In this document: piece after piece, positions 58,968 to 64,000 of the stretch
How the letters are laid out: each line of letters begins with the position of its first letter
Numbering within the stretch: position 1 is the stretch's first letter
Source of the DNA: Maratus speciosus
Taxonomy: Eukaryota > Arthropoda > Arachnida > Araneae > Salticidae
Assembly: GCA_963932465.1 (NCBI GenBank)
Contig: OZ010786.1
Span: 540,519,073-540,583,072, forward strand
Direction: 5' to 3'
DNA length: 64,000 nt
Notes under the pieces: model-generated
What the model saw: only the letters and a program-made list of their open reading frames with translations
The model's database searches: none
Told to the model about the DNA's origin: nothing
Position numbers and translations under genes: made by a program

Positions 58968-60702
58968 TCTTGGCTAAGATAAGCTCAATATGTCACATTT
59001 CGAAGCTAAATAACTCCCACGAACTTTACAGCACGCATTTAAAATAAACCTGACCTGAAAGTTCTGAGTGGCGCTACTAGCGCCACACTTATGCGCGAAG
59101 CGCGAAATTTCAATCCATATCATCTTTTAGATGTATAAACACGCCTACCAAATTTCGTTTATCTAACACAAGTCTTTCTTGGTGTTGGGATTTTTTTTCC
59201 GTCAGTGTATTTAGAGAGAATTTACATTTTATAAGTTTCATGCCAAATTTTAAATTTCTACCTTTACAAATTCAATAAAAATCGTGAATTAGAATGTTTT
59301 TCACTTCTTTCATCTTTTTAAATATCGATTTTTTCAACCTTTCATAAAGAGCATGTACATCATATAAGTAATTACCATACAAAATTTGAAGTTTCTATAT
59401 TTATCAGTTTCATAATAATCGAAATTTAGAAAATTTTTAGATCACCTTTCGCTTATTTCATATTTTTAAATTTAGGATCTTTTAGAAACAGCTCTCAGAG
59501 AACATTTATGTTTTATAAGTCAGTACCAAACCAAATTTCATGTTTTTAGCCCTTTCAAAATCAAAAAAAATTACAGTTTTAGAAATTTTTTCGCTCCTAA
59601 ATCGCTCTCTGGGTACTGGTATCGACAAAAATATAGTCTATGTTTAAGCAAAGACTGTCACCATCAATTTGCCACCATTACTTTTGAATTCTGGTATTTC
59701 CTTTGGTTACACAGAAGTCGTAATTTCGGAAGTTTTTAGAACGCTTTTTGCTCGTTTCACTCTTTAAATTTTCAAAATTTTAGTAACTGTCTTAGAGATA
59801 TGTCTACCAACATAGACTATAGCACATGTTGGAACGGGGACTGTCACCATGAATTTGGCAGCAAAACGTTTGAAATTTTTTTGCATTTCCTAAGATTCCA
59901 AATAACTCAAAATTTAGAAAGTTTTTAAAAAGCTTTTCACTTATATTTTACCCTTTTAAATTCGAATATTTTAGAAATTCTATTTAGAGAGAATTTATAT
60001 CTTATAAGTATCATGCTAAATTTTAGAATTCTATGTTTACAAATTCAATAGAAATCGTGAATTAGCATGCTTTTCACTTCTTTCATACTTTTAAATATTA
60101 ATTTTTTTTCAACACTTTATAAAGAGCATTTATATCATATAAGTAATTATCATACAAAATTTGAAGTTTCTAATTTCAGCAGTTTCATAATAATCGAAAT
60201 TCAGAAAATATTTAGATCGCTTTTCGCTTATTTCAATTTTTTTTAATTTGGGATTCTTTAGAAACAGTTCTCAGAGAGCATTTATATTTTATAAGTCAGT
60301 ATTATGCCAAATTTCATGTCTCTAGCCCTTTCAAAATCAAAACATTTACAGTTTTAGAAAGTTTTTCGATCCTAAACCGATCTTTGGGTATTGGTACGTA
60401 CATTGCTACCTAGGTTTAAGCAAAGACTATTACCATCAATTTGACAACGTAACTTTTGAAATCTGGTATTTCCTTAGATTACATAGAAGTCGTAATTTCG
60501 GAAGTTTTTAGGGCACATTTTTGCTCATTTCACACTTTAAAATTTCAAAATTTTTAGTAACTGTCTTAGAGATATGTCAGTATCTACCACGACAAATTTA
60601 AATTTTCTATTTTTAACAATTGTACATAAATCACAATTTAGAAAGTTTTCAGAACGCGTTTTGGGGATTTTCACAACTTTTTTTAAATTGAAAACTTTTA
60701 TA

Positions 60703-60730
60703 CACTATGACGCAAAAGTTTAGACAATGA
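60703..60730 (+). repeat. Left terminal inverted repeat
   Basis: 28 bases, exact reverse complement of 62201-62228. Confidence 0.95.
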
Positions 60731-60880
60731 CGTCATTCAGCTTTAAAATGTACAATTATGACGTCAGAATTACAAAAACCTGTAAATATATTCAAAAACT
60801 GATTTAAAATGCTATGTACAACAGACAGTCGTTTTATTTGCTATAATACTAATTTTTTTCATAAAAATTCAAATGTTCTT

Positions 60881-60900
60881 GTCGCAAAAGTTTAGACACT
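60881..60900 (+). repeat. Left inner repeat (likely second transposase site)
   Basis: Shares GCAAAAGTTTAGACA with the outer repeat, about 175 bp inside it. Confidence 0.8.
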
Positions 60901-61006
60901 ATTCTAAATTTCTTTGAATATTCGCTGGCATATGCAAATTTAGAATCGATGATGTCACAAATTTGGAGTACTTAAGTTCTGCAAACGATTGCGCTTCATA
61001 GTCGAC

Positions 61007-62002
61007 ATGCCGAGAGCTAAAGAAATTCAAGTGAATGAGGTTTCAAGGATTTGGCAGTTGAAAGGTGAAGGGAAGAGCGTTTCTGAAATTTCTGCTATTA
61101 TTAATAGGTCAAAAAAATTTATTTATCGAGTTTTATCGAGTGGTTCCGAATATAAAGCAAAATGTCGGTCTGGGAGGCCACGTGTGACAAATGTACGAGA
61201 GGATCGCCTGATACAAAGACTAGCGAGTACTCAACAAATGAGCGTACGTGGAGTTCAAAGCTCATCGGGACTCTCTGTATCAAAGGATACGATTCGTAGA
61301 CGAATTTTGGAAAAAGGAACAATCGTTTATAGAAAAATGCAGAAGAAACCAGCTCTGAAACCACATCATAAGTTACAAAGACTTATGTGGACTCGAAAGC
61401 ATATGTCATATGGAGAGAAATGGCAGTCAGTCATATTTAGCGATGAAAAAAAGTGGAATCTGGATGGTCCAGATGGTTGTTTATCGTATTGGCATGACTT
61501 GCGGAAGGAACCTCGACGTTTTTTTAGTCGCAGACAAGGAGGGGGCTCGGTGATGGTTTGGGCAGCCTTTTGCTATAATGGACAACTATCTCTGACCTTC
61601 ACCAGTGGTCGTCAAACTTCACAGCATTATACACAGACATTAGAAGAAAACCTACTGCCATTTGGTGAGCTTCTAGGGGGTCCTCAGTGGGAATTTCAGC
61701 AAGACAATGCTTCAATTCACACTGCAAAACATTCAAAATCTTGGTTTAATTCCCATAATATAAGAGTTCTCGACTGGCCAGCATGTAGCCCAGATCTTAT
61801 CCCTATAGAAAACCTTTGGAGCATCGTGTGTCGCAAAGTTTATAGCAACGCTAGACAATACTCTAATGAAAAGGAACTTAAGACATCTATTGAGAATGCA
61901 TGGTACGATATCGATCCACAAACTATGCAAGATTTAGTTTCTTCCATGCAATCTCGTGTATATGACGTAATACATAAGCATGGATGCGCAACCAGGTTTT
62001 AA
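61007..62002 (+). CDS. Tc1-like (DD34E) transposase
   Basis: Encodes 331 residues from the ATG at 61007 (MPRAKEIQVNEV) to TAA. The open frame extends upstream to 60989 only through a TTG codon, so the ATG is preferred. Order: a paired-like helix-turn-helix in the first 45 or so residues (LKGEGKSVSEISAIINRSKK), a G-R-P-R AT-hook-like linker at about 56-59, a second helical subdomain, then the catalytic core. The triad is D146 (FSDEKKW), D233 (QQDNASIHTA) and E268 (PIENLW), with 34 residues between the last two. It should act as a cut-and-paste transposase on the flanking repeats, inserting at TA. Length is normal for the family and no stop or frameshift is seen. An AATAAA lies at 62168-62173. 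Activity is inference; several similar copies elsewhere in the genome would support it. Confidence 0.93.
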   Translation: MPRAKEIQVNEVSRIWQLKGEGKSVSEISAIINRSKKFIYRVLSSGSEYKAKCRSGRPRVTNVREDRLIQRLASTQQMSVRGVQSSSGLSVSKDTIRRRILEKGTIVYRKMQKKPALKPHHKLQRLMWTRKHMSYGEKWQSVIFSDEKKWNLDGPDGCLSYWHDLRKEPRRFFSRRQGGGSVMVWAAFCYNGQLSLTFTSGRQTSQHYTQTLEENLLPFGELLGGPQWEFQQDNASIHTAKHSKSWFNSHNIRVLDWPACSPDLIPIENLWSIVCRKVYSNARQYSNEKELKTSIENAWYDIDPQTMQDLVSSMQSRVYDVIHKHGCATRF

Positions 62003-62030
62003 AAATTGTTTATTTCGATTTTATTTAATT

Positions 62031-62050
62031 TGTGTCTAAACTTTTGAGAC
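62031..62050 (-). repeat. Right inner repeat (likely second transposase site)
   Basis: Inverted match to 60881-60900 with two or three differences, about 150 bp inside the right end. Confidence 0.75.
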
Positions 62051-62200
62051 AGCAGTTTATTTTTGTTACCATTTAATTTATTGCAATATGCACAATTCCA
62101 CTTTTCTTTGTTATAAATATTGTTTATATGTACAGCACATTAATTTCAAGCAGTGATTTGAAAATTGAATAAATATTTTTCAAAGTATGTAAGAATTTCT

Positions 62201-62228
62201 TCATTGTCTAAACTTTTGCGTCATAGTG
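62201..62228 (-). repeat. Right terminal inverted repeat
   Basis: 28 bases, exact reverse complement of the left end, followed by TA. Confidence 0.95.
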
Positions 62229-64000
62229 TAACTGCAATTATGTATTATAAGTAACACCATGCAAAATTGCAAGTTACTAGCTCCTTCAAGATCACAAAGA
62301 TCGTAATTTAGAATGCTTTTTGCTCCTATAACCCACCGGTGCTAGTGACACTGACATAAAATGTAGCCTATATCAGAGCACCGTCTGTCATCCTCAATTT
62401 ACAATCAATACTTTGGAATCGGCTTAGTATTTCATAAGATTTCATAAAAATCGTGATTTAGAACATTTTTAGTACGCTTTTCTCTCATTTCATCCTTCTA
62501 ACCATCTTAGCTGTTTGGGCGTATTTTTCCATTTGCCAAAAACAATTTTAATCTTTAGTAGACAAAAATATTTTAAACAGAATTAATTGTATTTCAAGAT
62601 ATGTATCAAATAAAAGGGAATAGAGTATATTTTATAAACAAACAGGGAAAGAAAATATTAGTTAAGTATATTTTTATAAGCATTTTTTACTAAAATGCAG
62701 AAAAGCCCTCAAGACTCGCGGAGGGTTAAATTTGGAAGTTTATAGAAACTGATTTTAGAGAACATATGTATCTTAAAAATATTTTCTACGTCAAATTTCA
62801 AGTGTCTATTTTTAAGGATTGCCTGGAAATCGTTTAGAATGGTTTTCGGTCATTTTAATGCAGAATTGTTTTTCGCCTGTTCTTATATCGAATTTAAAAT
62901 TCATAAATAATATATGCCAAATTTGAACTTTTTAGCCACTTCAGTATCACAAAAATAACAATTTACAACTGTTTTGCTTCTGCAACTCCCAGGCGGTAGT
63001 GACTCTGTGCACAAATTATATCCTACGTTGGAGCAGGGACTATCATCATCAATTTGCAACTATTTTTTTTTTTTTTGTTGTTGTTTTGGTATTTTCTGAG
63101 ATTGCATAGAAATGGTAATTAAGAAAGTTTTTAGAACGATTTTCAGTCATTTCCACTCTTTTTAAATTTGTAAAATTGCTTTTGACTGTAATTGTACTGG
63201 ATTTAAATATTATAAGTAAATTCCACGCAAAAGTTCAAGTTGCTGTCTCCTTCAGTATCAGAAACACCGCAATTTAAAACATTTTTTTTGTTCCTGAATC
63301 ACCCAGGTGGTAATCACATCGATCTAAAATATAACATATCTTGGAGCAAGAACTTTCACCATCAATTTGTAACCATTGCTTTCGAAATAGGTTTGATATT
63401 TCCTTAGATTGCATAGAAGTCGTAATTTATAATGTTTTTAGACGGCTTTTTACGCATTTTCAGTTCTTTTAAAGTTATGTTTTTAGAAACTGGTGTTAAA
63501 GTTCATTTATCTCTTATAAGTAACTAGCATGCCAAATTTCAAGTTTCTAACCCGTTTCAACCCGTTTCATAACACAAAAATTGCATTTTCAGAACATTTT
63601 TGCTCATCGAACTCCTTGGGAACTGTGCTCTGGCATCGATATAAAATATAGCCTATGTTGGAGCAGGGACTATCACCATTAATTTGCTACCATTAGTTTT
63701 GAAATATATTTGGTAGTTCCAAGGATTCAGTCTACAAAAAAAAACAAACACACGTACAAATTTTACTTCTTTATAATATTAGTATGAATGCCGAAAATTA
63801 TTCAAAATGTGTAGCATTTCTTTTTTGATATATTCTTTATCATTCCAGTTGGGTTTTTTCTCATTTGAAAAAATTGAAAAATGATAATCAAATATACGTA
63901 ATTTTTTTGTGTAAGAAATAAAACAAATATTTTGTCCAAAGAATTTTTAATGTAAAGAACAGCAAAAATGTATCCTTATCTCTAGTATTAAAAGGTATAT

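Larger units (their letters stand above)
58073..59207. mobile_element. Foldback derivative of a Tc1-like element
   Basis: TA flanks both sides, with ends CACTGACAGAAAAA and ...CCGTCAGTG. Two inverted copies of the same 5' end of a Tc1-like element, including terminal repeat, leader and first transposase codons, form arms 58073-58504 and 58778-59207 (about 430 bp, highly similar). The 273-bp centre continues the left copy's transposase up to the first catalytic block, where it breaks at a T run. The 3' half of the gene is absent, so it cannot encode transposase but retains terminal repeats that could be mobilised. Confidence 0.88.
60703..62228 (+). mobile_element. Intact-looking Tc1-like transposon with IR/DR ends
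   Basis: TA (60701-60702 and 62229-62230) flanks 28-bp perfect terminal inverted repeats (60703-60730 and 62201-62228, beginning CACTATGACGCAAAAGTTTA). A second inner pair of about 20 bp, GTCGCAAAAGTTTAGACACT at 60881-60900 and TGTGTCTAAACTTTTGAGAC at 62031-62050, shares the core AAAAGTTTAGACA. This makes an inverted-repeat/direct-repeat arrangement with two candidate transposase sites per end. The single gene between is uninterrupted. Perfect ends and an open gene suggest a recent insertion, here within an old repeat array. Confidence 0.93.
57860..63787 (-). repeat. Array of diverged roughly 300-bp units, probably expanded 5' part of a Helitron
   Basis: Units recur near 57910, 59640, 59820, 60410, 62360, 63020, 63330 and 63645. 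Each has ATATAGCCTATGTT-type, GGGACTATCACCAT, CAATTTG, GATTGCATAGAAGTCGTAAT and AAAGTTTTTAGAACGCTTTT landmarks. At 63760-63787 the minus strand reads TCATACTAATATTATAAAG, the form of an arthropod Helitron 5' end, and the adjoining units resemble Helitron 5' sequence as I remember it. The array is interrupted by 58073-59207 and 60703-62228. No 3' end was found to the left. Confidence 0.55.

Noticed and set aside
60989..61006. Upstream extension of the transposase frame by six codons
   Set aside because: It begins with TTG. The first ATG in frame is at 61007 and gives a normal-looking N-terminus.
1..64000. CRISPR arrays, bacterial operons, ribosome binding sites or prophage
   Set aside because: Nothing of the kind is present. 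Tandem repeats here have 115-605 bp units, and the sequence is eukaryotic in every respect.

Overview
This is a eukaryotic, very AT-rich, gene-poor window. It has long A/T homopolymers, (TA)n and (TG)n microsatellites, degenerate transposons and tRNA-derived repeats, and no operon-like coding. The element types seen (Tc1/mariner relatives, arthropod-style Helitron ends, a piggyBac-like TTAA element) point to an arthropod. An arachnid, probably a spider, is my best guess, inferred from remembered repeat families and not proven by the sequence.

Only one long intact reading frame exists: a Tc1-like transposase at 61007-62002. It lies inside a complete 1526-bp element with perfect 28-bp terminal inverted repeats, a TA on each side, and a second inner pair of repeats (an IR/DR layout). 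Everything else recognisable as coding is broken transposon sequence, apart from a few open stretches bounded by splice-like signals. The best of those, 12861-12975 (+), could be an exon of an unidentified host gene.

Layout. 0-9 kb: a tRNA-like relic, two related pogo/Tigger-like termini, a 453-bp palindrome, inverted copies of a Helitron interior, and a minus-strand Helitron 3' end with a helicase relic. 9.2-11.3 kb: a 2-kb unassigned element with GC-rich ends. 12-22 kb: two foldback elements of one mariner-related family, a small MITE, a cluster of GTGAC/GTCAC motifs, and a well-delimited non-autonomous Helitron (16764-17839). 27.5-30.1 kb: a tandem, partly palindromic array of tRNA-Thr-derived units, then a dead Tc1-like element on the minus strand. 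32-39 kb: tandem-repeat elements ending in GACA-type microsatellite, a decayed repeat-family coding region, and a dead mariner-like element. 40-45 kb: two foldbacks and a piggyBac-like element with another element nested inside. 49-55 kb: a Helitron terminus, a 277-bp tandem array and a 605-bp duplication. 57.8-63.8 kb: an array of diverged roughly 300-bp units leading to a minus-strand Helitron-like 5' end, split by a foldback element and by the intact Tc1-like element.

The main theme is the number of palindromic (foldback) elements: eight in 64 kb, from at least five sequence families. Several are built as two inverted copies of one end of a Tc1/mariner-type element, transposase codons included. 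A shared mechanism producing palindromes, or a source of hairpin RNA, is the most interesting hypothesis here. All calls are by eye; no database search or folding was run.
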